Positions 22,898-34,982 of a DNA stretch of 64,000 nucleotides are shown here, one piece after another. Source of the stretch: Mastigamoeba balamuthi (taxonomy: Eukaryota; Evosea; Mastigamoebida; Mastigamoebidae). The position numbers and the translations under genes were made by a program. Position 1 is the first letter of the stretch. Each line of letters starts with the position of its first letter. The notes below the pieces were generated by a model that was not told the origin of the DNA, did not search any database, and saw only the letters and a list, made by a program, of their open reading frames with translations. The DNA lies in NCBI GenBank assembly GCA_902651635.1, contig CACRSC010000055.1, forward strand, positions 62,001-126,000, written 5' to 3'.

Positions 22898-24461
22898 TCA
22901 GAAGAACCTGTCCAGATACTCCCGTGTCCGGCATTCAATGAGGCGCTCGCTGAGGCCGTAGTCCTGCATCGAGTACCTGTGCGTGCCGTGCTTGCCCTTG
23001 CCGTTGTGCGCCAGGTAGCCCCGCATCTCCTTCTCCACCTCAGGCTGCATCTCCCACCCCAGCGCCCCGTACACACGGCCCGCTGCCGCGATGGGGTCGC
23101 GCACGAGGTCGTCGTAATAGATGTCCAGGAATCGCAATCCCGTGCAGGCGTTTGAGTTTGCGCAGGTGTCGCGGTACTCGATGGCCTTGGCCAGGGCATT
23201 GTGGGTCCAGTCCAGCATCGTCGCTCCGATCTCTCTGGGGTCGGCGAACTCGGGGCTCTTCACCAGGCTGCGCCTTGTGACCCACAGGAGGTGGCAGAGC
23301 GAGGGGATGGTCTCTGTGGGGCGCCTGTGCAGCCACACGATCGTCGCGTTGGGGAATCTGGCATCTGAACTCAGACGCACGATTGAGCATAGAACAGAAG
23401 ACGCACACTTTGGCGAGGGAGTCCAGGGCAGCGAGGTGGGCAGGGCTCTTGAGGAGCCAGGGCTTGGAGGCGGGGGGCACCTGCCTGAACCACTCGATGA
23501 GACCCAGGAGCCTGCGGGTGTACTCGTAGGCCTCGACAGAGCCCTCGGGGTCGCTCTGCTCCAGGTCTCGCAGAAACGACAGAGCACGACCCCACTGGTC
23601 CCAGAGGTGCTTGCCTGACATGGCGACTTGCATGAGGAAAAGTTCCTCCTCGGGCTCTGTGCACTCGACGCTGTGGATGGGCCGCAGGTCTGACATGAAC
23701 CAGTCCTGTGTCTTGAGCCTCTTGTTCATCGTGTCGATGCGCGGGTCCTCGCGACCAGTGTCTCGAGCATCAAAAGCAGAAGGCGTGGGAGCTGGGAACA
23801 TGACCTCCCACGTCTTTAGAGACTGGAACCGAGGGTCTCTGGACAGCAATCTGCAGACACGTGTGGACCGCGTTAGGGGGAACAAAGTTGGATGGCCTGT
23901 GGGTCGAGAAGGTGAGCTCTTACCTGTGCATCAGGGTCGTGCCGCTGCGAAACATGCCTACGACAATCACGGGGGAGAGAGTCTTGCTCGCATGGTCGGC
24001 CAGAATCTCCGGGTGCTTGGAGAACAGGTCCTCGGCCAGAAGCCTCTGCGTGAACACACGGAGGAGCCACCCATGCACGAACAGCCTCCCGAATGGGCTC
24101 AACCCGAGGTCCTGCCGCATTGCGCGTCAGAAACGGAACCATCAAATGCACAACGGTCTCGGAGCACCTTCTCGGCAGATTCGCACAGGGAACGGCAATT
24201 GTGGTCGTAGCGCGCCCGGGCGAACGTGCCGAAGTCGGTCAGGCCCCCGACCTGCTTCGAGGACATCGCGCGGAGCGATTCGAGGTCGAGGGCGACGGGG
24301 CGACGGAGCAGCCTGGACAGCACGTTGACCGCGTAGATCGACCAGCTGACGGCGAACGCCGTGGGGCCCGCGGCCCTCTGGCGCCGGCGGTAGCGGCCCA
24401 GGACGACCAGGGGCAGCGCGGCCACGACGAGGGCAAGCACGACGATCACGGGGACAAGCAT
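22898..24461 (-). CDS. membrane-anchored sulfotransferase, copy 2
   Basis: Four exons: 24168-24461, 23924-24111, 23407-23850 and 22898-23357, giving 461 aa. The last three exons equal those of copy 1 in length. It starts [20 protein letters not shown], a membrane anchor. The PAPS-binding loop reads VGMFRSGTTLMHR, and the 3'-phosphate region IVWLHRRPTETIPS is identical to copy 1. The catalytic half (exon 4) is nearly identical between copies, whereas the N-terminal half and the residues before exon 3 have diverged, which suggests partial gene conversion or selection for different acceptors. The ATG overlaps the last codon predicted for the upstream polyketide synthase, so the two transcription units are very tightly packed or the synthase ends a little earlier. 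Confidence 0.85.
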
Positions 24462-27400
24462 TACAGAAAGAGGGCCCGACTGTACGACGCACAGGAACCC
24501 CACACCCGCACGGAAAACAAACGACGACACAGCAAAACGACACAAAGTGAAAAACAGAGGGAGCTGCAATCCAAGGCGCTCTGCGAATCTCCTCCGGTGA
24601 GCACCCTGAGCAACGTCACTCGCATATCGCTGGCGATTTGCTCTGGTGTGACCCGGCCGTATGAGGTTCGAGTGCGCATTTGATTTCCAGCTGGAAAAAG
24701 CGCTTTTCCCAGCTGAAAATGGGGGTAAACAATTGTATCGAATCTATTTGTGCTGCTCTGCACTGCTGGATGCATATGTGCGATATCCAGGGGTTTACTC
24801 ACGCCCGCTCTTGTCCGTGATCTGCTCGGCCTCGGACAACATGCGCAGATCTCTCAGAGGCGTCTGCGCAGGCAGAGCCACAAAGTCGCGCAGGAGACGC
24901 AGGTAGCAGTCGAGCATGCGCTGCGCGCTGCCCCTCTCGATAACGTCCGCGTAGTACTGCAGCATGACGTCGAACGAGGGCGGAGACTCCGGCGCGGTGC
25001 TGTCCCTGCGCTTGGTGACGCGGAGAACGAGGTCGTACTGCGAGTCCTCGCGGGCGTCGATGTGCGCGCGCAGGCCGTCAACATCGACAGAGAGCGGTTC
25101 CACGAGGTTGAAGGCCGCCTGCACCAGCGGTGGGCGGCTGCTGCTTCTCTGCACCCCGAGCTCGTCGACCAGAACGCTCAGCGGCAGCCCAGACACGTTC
25201 TGCCCCTCGCGTGTCTGCGGAAATAAAGTCAGACTAAGTAACGAAAGTGTGTGGAAAAGGCGAAGACGACACGCAAATGCTCACCTTGAGGAGAACGTGC
25301 TCGACGAGGTCGCCGAGGGTCTGAGGACCGTTGGCATCGAAGTGCGTGCGCAGGGGCAGCACGTTTACGAAGAAGCCCACGAGGTCGCGCACCTCCTCGA
25401 CGCGGTTGGCGACCATGTACCCCAGCACCACGTCGCTCTGCCCAGCGACTCTCCTCATCATCTCCGCCATGCAGGCCAACATCAGCGAGAACGCCGTCGC
25501 CCCGCGCGCAGCAGCCGCAGGCTCGATCTGAGCGCAGAGCTCCGCTGGCAGACGGGCCTCGACGGCGCCTCGGTTGCTCATGCGAGCAGCGGGGTACGGG
25601 TGGTCCACGGGGATGTTGAGGAACGGCTCGCAGCCCCGCAGCTGTGGAACCCACGTCTCCAGCAGCTGTGCCTTGTTCTTTGCCAGCTGTGCCCTCTGCC
25701 ACAGGGCGTAGTCCGAGTACTGAGAGGCACACGCTGTGGTTAGGCGCTTCATGAATGCACTTGACTGCAGTCCAATTCAATTAACCCCTGAGACTTCCGT
25801 GTAAGATTGCCTCATATTCGCTCGGACTTCAGAAGCACACAGCCTCTTGAATAGGCGGCAATCTAACATGGAAGCCTCACGCACTGTGATGTCGAACAAA
25901 TGCAGCACAGAGAAGGGAGGTACCTGAATGCGCAGAGGCTCGGGGATCCTTCCCGTCACCACGTGGGAAGCCATCCTCAGCAGTACAGCTGTGGACACGG
26001 CGTCGACGGCGATGTGGTGCGCGGCGAACCCCAGCAGATGCCTGTTGCCCCCGAGTCTCCCCACGGCAATCCTCAGCACTGGTCCCCTCTCCAGGTCGAA
26101 CGTCCCCCTCAGCTCCTCGCTCATCGCCTCAACGTACCTTCCCGCTTCCACCCCGCCCATGTCGACGACGCTGATGAGGCTCCTGGACTCGGACTTGGGC
26201 ACTGAGACGAACTGCACGAGCTGCCCGGCAACGTTGCGCCTGTAGGCTGTGCGGAAGACGCGGTGGTGCGCGGGAATAAGCGCCAGGCGCTCGACCAGCA
26301 GCTCCGTGTCGACGGCGAAGTCCATCTCGACGATGCTGGTGAGGATGAGGGCCGTCGAGCGCGGATCCGTGCGGTACTGGGCCGAGAGGTTCCACATGTC
26401 CTCCTGCGCGGACGAAACCGGGTACTCGCCGCTCTCGTCGCTCACGCACTCGATGTCCCAGATGGCCCCCTTTTTCTCTTCGCTCGGCTTTGCGCTCGCG
26501 GGGCTAACCTCCCCTGGTTGTCCAAGCTGGTCGTCTCCTCCGGCCTCCTGCAGGCCCTGTTGGTTTTGCAGTCAGGTGCGCGAGATGATTGAGTGCTTTT
26601 GAATTGCCCCCGAATAGTTGAATGCCCTCAGCCTGCTCTCCCCTCTCCCACTCGATGCCATGGGAACCAATTTGAATTCCATATGCCCCATGGCTTTTGG
26701 GGAAGTGGTGGTGCTCTCCTTCGGGTTTGGGGAGCAGCAATTGAAAGAGGACAACAACAACGCACGGGCTTGCGGCGGAGCTCGTCGGTGAGCTCGTGGG
26801 CCAGCTGGGCGATGGTGGGGCCGCGGACAAGGCGCATGAGCGGGATCTCCACGGCGAGGTCCTTGAGCACACTCGACTGCAGCTGGTTGGTCATCAGCGA
26901 GTCGAGCCCCAGCCTCGTCAGCGACACCTCCGTGTCCACGAGCTCCGTGTCCCGCGTCCCCGTGATCCTCCCCACGCACCCGCGCAGGTACTCCGCGATC
27001 GCCGCGCACGCCTCCTCGTCCGTCGCGGCCGCCGTGACCCGCTCGCGCACAGACACGCGCTGCTCGGTGCCCGCGGGGTCGCCGCCGTCGCGGCACTCGC
27101 GCAGCAGGCGACCCACGCGGGCGTCGCGCGCCACGTGGTCGACGGCGTCGGCGAGGAGCTTCCAGTCGATGACGGCGGCCACGAGCTGCGGGTCGCCGGC
27201 CCTGGGCTCGCGCAGGACGCGCTCGAATACCGACTCGACCTGCCAGGTGCGCAGCGGCGCCCACCCGCGCGCCGAGAGCAGGTCGAGGATGCGAGCGGAC
27301 CGCGTGCGCGCGAGGTAGCCGTGCGACTGCAGCGGCCCGAGGTTCACGACGGCGGCGGGGAGGCCCAGGCGGGCGCGGTGGCGCGCGAGCTCGTCGAGGA

Positions 27401-30400
27401 AGGCGTTGGAGGCCGAGTAGTTGGCCTGGCCCGGGTTGCCCAGCACAGAGGCCACCGACGAGACGAGCACAAAGTGGTCGAGCGCGAGGCCCAGCGTCGC
27501 TTCGTGCAGGCGCCACGCGCCGGCGGCCTTGGGCGCCAGCGACGCCCACATCGACTGCGAGTCGGTCGCGCGCAGCACGCGGTCGTCGAAGACGGCGGCC
27601 GCGTGGAAGACGCCGCGCAGCTCGAGGCCGTTGGCCGCGCACGCCGCGACTGCCGCGCGGGCCTCCGAGGCCACCGAGACGTCCGCGCGGACGACGCGCA
27701 CGCGGCCTGACGCCAGCAGCTCTGCCATGACGTTGCGCTCCATCTCGGCGGCGCCGGGGCGGACGGCTCCCGAGCGGCTGACGAGGACGACCTCCCCTGC
27801 CCCGCGGGCCAGCAGCCACTTGGCGACGAAGAGCCCGAGCCCCGAGGTCCCCCCGGTGACCGCGTACGAGGCGCGCTCGTCGAGCTGCGCGGGGGCGTCG
27901 GAGGGGTCGACGGTGACCTCGGGCGGGCCCAGCGCGGTGCTGAGGACGACCTTGCCGAGGACCTTGCCCTTGGCGAGCTCCGCAAAGGCCTCGGCCGCGC
28001 GCGACATGGGCAGCACGCGCAGCTCGTGGCGCACGAGCCGGCCCTGCGCCTCGAGGCCCGCGAGCGTGCGCAGCGCGTCGTCGAGCAGCGCCGCCACGCG
28101 CTCGGGGCGCTCGCGCATCATGCTGTCGACGTCGACCGTGTGGAACGAGCAGTTGCCCGCCAGGGTGCGCATCGAGAGCTTGCTGTCGCGGTAGACGTCG
28201 GCCTTGCCGATCTCGGCGAAGCGGCCGTACTGCGCGAGGCAGCGGAGGCTCTGCGCGATCATGCGGCCCGCGAGCGAGTTGAGGACCACGTCGACGCCGC
28301 GGCCGCCCGTCAGCCGCATGACGTCGTTGCGGAACGCCGGCGACGACGAGTCGAGCACGTGCTCGACGCCCAGCGACCGCAGGTACGCGTGCTTGCCGCG
28401 CGACGCCGTCGCGATGACGCGGGCGCCGACGGCCCGCGCGATGTTGATCGCGGCGACGCCGACGCCGCCCGCGGCGCTGTGCACGAGGACCCACTCGCCC
28501 GCCCTCAGCGCGCAGAGCTCCACGAGCGCCAGCTGCGCGGTGACGTAGACGACGGGCAGCGCCGTCGCGTACTCGAACGAGGCGAAGGCCGGCTTGGCCC
28601 ACACGAGCGGCTCGCGGGCGATGGCGCTGCCAGCGAGCGCGTGGCGCGGGCACGCGATGACCTCGTCACCCACGCGCCAGCGGCTGACGCCCTCGCCGAC
28701 GGCCGTCACGACGCCCGCGCACTCGCCGCCCAGCGCGGTGCCCCCGGACGAGGCGGCGATGGCGTCGGCGGGCAGCATCCCCGCGGCGCACAGCACGTCG
28801 CGGAAGTTGAGCGACGCCGCGCGGACGGCGATCTCGACGGCGCCCGGCGGCAGCGAGCGCGGGCGCTGCGAGGCCTCGAGGCGCAGGTTCGCGAGCACCG
28901 AGCCGCTCGACGGCGGCATCGAGACGTGGTAGCGGCCCCCGCAGGCGGGCATCCGCGTGCGGCCCAGCAGCGCCCTCTGCTCGGGCGGCGGGTCGCGCGC
29001 GAGCTCGTGGAGCAGCAGCGACCCGCCGCGCACGGCGACCTCGGGGGCGGCCCGCGCGGCGCCCTCGGGGTCGCAGAGCAGCGCGCGGACGTGGGCGGCT
29101 GCCGCGCGGGCGTCGGCGTCGGAGGCCTCGGCGGCGACGTCGACGAGGGCCACGCGGCAGCCCGTGAGGGGCTCGAGCTCGAGGACCACGGAGCGCGCCA
29201 TGCCCCAGAGTGCCGACTGCGCGAGGCACTCGCTCGGCGGCGCGTCGCCGGGGCTCGCGTGCTGCGCGCCCCTCGTGACGACGACCAGCAGCCGCGGGCA
29301 GCAGTCGCGCGGGCACTCGAGGACGGCGTGCGCGAGCTCCAGGAGCCTATCGGTGTTGCGCCTCGTTTGCTCGACGACGTCGCGCCCGCTCTCTGGCCGG
29401 GAGAAGTACAGCACGACAGCCCCTGCGCCGCGCACAGTCTCTGCGCTGACTTGCTCGGTCGCTGCGGCGACGCTGCACGGGGCGGAGGCCCCGGCGATGT
29501 CTCGCACGAGGCTGTCCTCCGAGTCGCAGAGGAGCAAAGTGGGCTGCTGGGGACACGTGGAGGGAGCCGAGGGCTCGAGAGGGCTCCACGACCAGCGGTA
29601 GTAGCCCCCGAGGTTGTCGAGCAGGAACGAGTCTGCGCTGCCTGGGACGATGACGTCCTCGTAGCCCTGCATCTCGGCGACCACGCGGCCGTCGGGCGTG
29701 AAGAAGCGGAAGTCGGTGACCTTGCCGTCGTGCGTCTGCTTGGTGATGACGATGTGCACCCACAGCTCGCTGNGGGGTCGCAGAGCAGCGCGCGGACGTG
29801 GGCGGCTGCCGCGCGGGCGTCGGCGTCGGAGGCCTCGGCGGCGACGTCGACGAGGGCCACGCGGCAGCCCGTGAGGGGCTCGAGCTCGAGGACCACGGAG
29901 CGCGCCATGCCCCAGAGGGCCGACTGCGCGAGGCACTCGCTCGGCGGCGCGTCGCCGGGGCCCGCGTGCTGCGCGCCCCTCGTGACGACAACCAGCAGCC
30001 GCGGGCAGCAGTCGCGCGGGCACTCGAGGACGGCGTGCGCGAGCTCCAGGAGCCTATCGGTGTTGCGCCTCGTGTCCTCGACGACGTCGCGCCCGCTCTC
30101 TGGCCGGGAGAAGTTCAGTACGACAGCCCCTGCGCCGCGCACAGTCTCTGCGCTGACTTGCTCGGTCGCCTCGGCGACGCTGCACGGGGCGGAGGCCCCG
30201 GCGATGTCTCGCACGAGGCTGTCCTCCGAGTCGCAGAGGAGCAAAGTGGGCTGCTGGGGACACGTGGAGGGAGCCGAGGGCTCGAGAGGGCTCCACGACC
30301 AGCGGTAGTAGCCCCCGAGGTTGTCGAGCAGGAACGAGTCTGCGCTGCCTGGGACGATGACGTCCTCGTAGCCCTGCATCTCGGCGACCACGCGGCCGTC

Positions 30401-33400
30401 GGGCGTGAAGAAGCGGAAGTCGGTGACCTTGCCGTCGTGCGTCTGCTTGGTGATGACGATGTGCACCCACAGCTCGCTGGCGCCGGCGGCCTCCGGCAGC
30501 ACGCGGAACCGATCGACGCGGCGCGGCAGGAACGTCCCGTAGTGCTCGAGATGCACCCCCGTACGCGACACACTCGTGTTCCAGGCCGCCACGAACGCGG
30601 CATCGAGCAGGCACGGGTGTATCAAGAACCGCTGCCCGTTGAAAATATAACCCAAGTCAACGGAAATAAACGAAGTCGAAAAAGGGAGCAGCCATCATCA
30701 AGGGAATGCGGACCTGGTGCATGGCGCTGTGGGCGAGCGAGTCGGGGAGCTGGACCCTGCCGATGGCAGTGGGAAGACCGTCGTCAGTGAGGCCGGCGTA
30801 GAACTCGCGCATGCAGCGGAAGCAGGGGCCGAAGTTGATCTTGGAGAACTCGGCGATCCAGTCGTAGAGCCCGCGCGCGGCCATCAGCTTCAGCGTCAAC
30901 CCCTGCCGCAGCGCCTCGAGCGTCTGCTCTGCCCTGCGCGGCACGAACTCGTCCTGCAGCACGTTGACGCGGCCCGAGCAGCTGAGCTTCCACGTGTCTG
31001 GCGCCGTGTCCCTGTCCGCCTCCCCGACCTCCGCTGGCCTCTGAAGAGCGCGCACGGTGGAGTGAGCGACGGCGGGGCTGGGGCTCGTGCCGTGCCTTGG
31101 GGGGCTCGGGGCGGGAGTAGATGTAGAAGCAGCCGCGGTCGCTGTTGATCTCGATGCGGGCCTGGGCCGGCAGGAAGAGCGGGTGCGTGATGAGGACGTC
31201 CTCGAGGAAGAGCTCGCCGCCGGCCTCGGGGTACATCTCGCGCCCGAAGCTGGCGGAGACCTCGAGCATAGAGGCGATGGGCACGACCGTCTGCCCGTTG
31301 ACGACGTGGTCCTGCAGGAACCGGTGCTCCGAGCTGACTTGGTACTCGATGTCCATCGTCGCGCTGCTGCGGTCGCGCAGCGAGCGGCAGAGGCGGCGCA
31401 GGTGCGGGTGCCAGTGCAGCTGCCTGCGCTCCGCCTCGCGCTCGTACGTCTCGGCCCAGCACGTGCGGTAGTCCCACGGGTACAGCGGAAGCCGCAGATT
31501 CCTCTCCTCAGGAGTGGCCTGCGCGAGCACATTCTCAATACAATTTGAATTGGATTCAATTGAATAACGGGGACCTTGGCGCGCGAATCGAAGCCCCACG
31601 CGTACAGGAGGGCCTGCGAGTGGGCCAGCTCCGCGCTCTGGCACACGCCGTCGCCGCGGCGCAGCGAGCCGACGACGAGCGACTCGACGCCTGCGGCCCT
31701 GCACGTGTCGACGACGTAGGTGCCGACGGCCCTGTGCGGCGACACCTCCACAAACGTGTTGTAGCCGTCGGCGACCATCGCCCGCACCGCGCGCTCGAAC
31801 AGCACCGGGTGGCGGATGTGCGTGAACCAGTGGCCCGGCCCCATGGCCGCCCCGTCCGCCAGCTTCCCCGTCTCGGTCGAGTAGAGGTCCCCGTCTGTCG
31901 CCTGCGGGGCGGCCAATTCGCGGGAAATGAACCGCAATTCAATTGAGCCAAAGGAGGAGACTCCGGGGCTGGGCGACCTTGTGGGGATGGATGCCGGCCA
32001 GGGCCTCGGTGAGCTCGTCGCGGATGGGGTCCATGTGGCGCGAGTGGAACGGGATGACGACGCGCACGAAGCGGGCGAAGACCTTCTTGGCGGCGAGCTC
32101 GTCGGCGATGGCCCGCAGGACCTCCTCCTCGCCCGTCAGCGTCGTCGCGCTGGGCCCGTTGAGCGCCGCGATCTCGAGCCCCGCCGGGTGCTCCTCGAGC
32201 AGCCTGCGCGCGTCGCGCTCGCCGAGCCCGACGGCGAGCATCTTCCCCTTGCCCTGCGCCCTCTTCTGCAGCCGCGAGCGGTGGTAGACGACCGCGCACG
32301 CGTCGCGCAGCGAGATGGCCCCCGCGAGGTGCGTCGCGGCGACCTCGCCAGACGAGTGGCCCATGTAGCCGTCGGGCACGACGCCGCGGCTGATCCAGAG
32401 CCGGGCGAGGGCGATCTGGACGGTCAGCAGCATCAGCTGGCTCAGCGCGGGGTCCGCGTCCATGCGCGACTGCCCGGGCGGCAGCGCCAGCTCGCGCTTG
32501 ACGCTGACCGCGGGGTCGAGCTCCGCGACGAGCGCGTCGATCTCGTCGACGACGCGCGCGAAGACGGGCTCGGTGGCCTGCAGCTCGTTGGCCATGCCGA
32601 CCCACTGGGGGCCCTGGCCCGAGAACACGAACGCCGTCTTGACGCTGCGCTCGTCTGGGCGGCGCCCGCGGAGGACGCGCGGGTCGCTGAGCTTCGCGCC
32701 GGCCCGTATCGACCTGCCCAGCTCGCCCAGCGCCTCGGCCGCGTCGCTGGCGCTCGTGCAGACGACCGCCGCGCGGACGTTGAGGCCGTCGCGCAGCGCA
32801 GAGGCGGCGGAGCACACCGAGTCGAGCGGCGGGGCGCCCGGCGAGCTCAGCAGCCGCGCGTACGACTCAGCGAGGGCGGCCAGGCTCGTCTCGGACCTCG
32901 CGCTCAGCGGCAGCACGCGGTACGTGGCCCCGGCGGTCGCGTTGTTGTCGTTGGCAACGGCGGCAGCGGTGACCGCGCGGTTGTTGTTGGCGTCGCGGTC
33001 CGCGGGCTGCGCGGTGCCCAGCGGCGCCTCCAGCGGCGGTCCCGAGAGCACGAGGTGCACGTTGGAGCCCCCGAAGCCGAACGAGTTGATGCCCGCGTAG
33101 ATCTGCTCGCCGTCGCGGGCGCCCGGCCACGCGGCGCTGCGGGCGGCCACGGCGATGTTGAGCCCCTCGAAGTCGATGAGCGCGCTGGGGCTGCGCAGGT
33201 GCAGGTCGCCCGGCACGGCGCGCGTCCGCATGGCCAGCGCCAGCTTCGCGAGCCCCGCGGCCCCCGAGGCGGGCTCGAGGTGCCCCACGTTGGTCTTGAC
33301 GCTCCCCACCAGCAGCGGCGACCCCCGCGGACGCTGCCGGCCGATGGCCTCGCCCAGGGCGGCGGCCTCGACCGGGTCGCCTGCGCGGGTGCCGGTCCCG

Positions 33401-34982
33401 TGGGCCTCGACGTACTGAACGAGGCGCGGCTCCAGTCGGGCGTCGGCCAGGGCGCTGGCGATGACGTCGCGCTGTGCGCGCTGGCACGGGCGCGACATGC
33501 CGCCGTCGCTGCCCTCGTTGGTCGCCGAGCCCAGGATGCACGCGTAGACCCTGTCCCCGTCGCGCAGAGCGCTCGGCAGCGGCTGCGAGCAGCGCCAGCG
33601 TCAGTTGGGTGCCTTCCCATCCGTACAATCCACTTGATTTTCTGTGCACAAATTGATTTTCCGTGCAACTGACGTCACGGGGAAGCAAAGAAGAGCTTCC
33701 CTCCCCCCCCTTCTGTGCCTGTCTGTACCTTGAGGACGAACATGGCAGCGCCCTCGCTGCGGGCGAAGCCGTCGGCCGAGTCGTCGAAGGCCTTGCACCT
33801 GCCGTCGGGGCTGAGGAAGCCGCCGCGCGTGAAGGCGACAGAGAGCAGCGGGCTGAGGATCACGTTGGCCCCGCCGGCCAGCGCGGCCTCGCACTCGCCG
33901 TGGCGCAGCGCCTGCACCGCCAGGTGCACCGCCAGCAGCGACGACGAGCACGCCGTGTCGACGCTCATCGACGGGCCCTCGGCCCCCAGGAAGAACGACA
34001 CGCGGTTCGCAGCGATCGACATGGCGCTGTCCACGTTTTCAGTGCAATTGTCACAAAATAAAAACAGCAGCGCAACGGCCGCGGTGTGGCAGTTGTTTCA
34101 GAACCAGCCCTGGCAGCTCGCTGGGCGCCTTGGGAGGTGCGGAAGGTGGGCGGGGGCACCTGCCGGTGGCGCAGAAGCCGTTGATCGTGTCGATGGTGCG
34201 GTTGTTGACCTGGACGGTGGCCCAGTCGTGGTTGGACACGCCCACGTAGACGCCAGTCCGCGTGCCCCGCACCGCCGACACCTTGATGCCCGCGTCCTGC
34301 GCACCCGCCGCGCATGTGAGGCCGCCGGGGGGATCGCTCTGGGATGCGGGTGATTGCGTCTCGGGGCGGTGGGGGGACCCAGCGGGGGAACAGGAGAGGC
34401 ACAGGAGAAGCAAAGAAAAGTAGTCACCCGGTCCATCAGGAGGTCCAAATGGGCACAACCAGCCGCCAGCAGGGAAGTCTGGTGCGAACCACACCCAGGG
34501 CACGTGACCCGCGCAGAGGTGGGGGGCGGTGGGGATGGCGGGCATTCAAAGGCACAGGCGAAGCAAGAAAAAACGGTGGGAAGCCCATCAGTGCGCATCA
34601 GAGGGCAGCAGCGAGGGCGCTGAGCTCCGAGCAACAACAGAGGGGGGATGGCAGTTGGGTCTGCTGCGCTGCTGTTGTTGCGCACCTCGAGGGCGTGCAC
34701 AGAGGTCTCGAGGAGGAGGCGCTGCTGCGGGTCGACGCGTTCGGCCTCGATGGCGCTGATGCCGAAGAACGTGGGGTCGAACTGGTCGATGCCGCCCAGC
34801 AGGCCCATACGGCGGCCCTCGCAGTTGAACGAGGCCGTCTCCCAGCGCTCGGTGGGCACGGGCAGCATCGCGTCGAGGCCTCCCAGCAGCGCCTCGTGCA
34901 GCTGCCACGGTTCGTTCTGGCCGCCCGGCATCCTGCACCCGATGCCCACGATCGCGATCGGTGCTCTCTCGTCCTGTGGCAT
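24461..34982 (-). CDS. highly reducing type I polyketide synthase with C-terminal condensation domain
   Basis: Twelve exons can be phased: 34686-34982, 34160-34296, 33729-34026, 31978-33582, 31575-31901, 31096-31518, 30714-31040, 26766-30631 (contains the assembly duplication), 25924-26556, 25285-25719, 24803-25214 and probably 24461-24690; about 2,760 aa after correction. Domain order: KS (DTACSSS, EAHGTGT, KTNVGH), AT (GHSSGE, IPFHS), DH ([16 protein letters not shown]), a structural pseudo-KR, ER ([14 protein letters not shown]), KR (VTGGTSGLG, with S-Y-N around [13 protein letters not shown]), ACP ([11 protein letters not shown], Ser carries phosphopantetheine) and an NRPS condensation domain (AAHHIAVDA, HHxxxD intact). 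No methyltransferase, adenylation or thioesterase domain is seen, so the C domain may release the chain onto an amine or alcohol, as proposed for some fungal reducing synthases. The last exon is tentative. Confidence 0.88.
29067..30479. repeat. 706-bp direct duplication around a single N (probable assembly artefact)
   Basis: 29067-29772 and 29774-30479 are near-identical copies of PKS sequence with the only N of the window (29773) between them. They differ at a handful of bases scattered along their length, as two alleles would. With both copies the exon length is not a multiple of three (3,866 nt). Removing one copy plus the N leaves 3,159 nt, exactly 1,053 codons, with the correct phase on both sides. 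The duplicated part encodes the end of DH and the start of the pseudo-KR. Confidence 0.88.

Noticed and set aside
28026-30308. 760-codon plus-strand open frame opposite the polyketide synthase
   Set aside because: Antisense to ER and KR domains with intact catalytic motifs, and it runs through the N and the duplicated segment.
29067-30479. A genuine tandem duplication of a PKS domain
   Set aside because: The doubled exon loses its reading phase and the copies meet at an N; a join of two haplotypes explains both facts.
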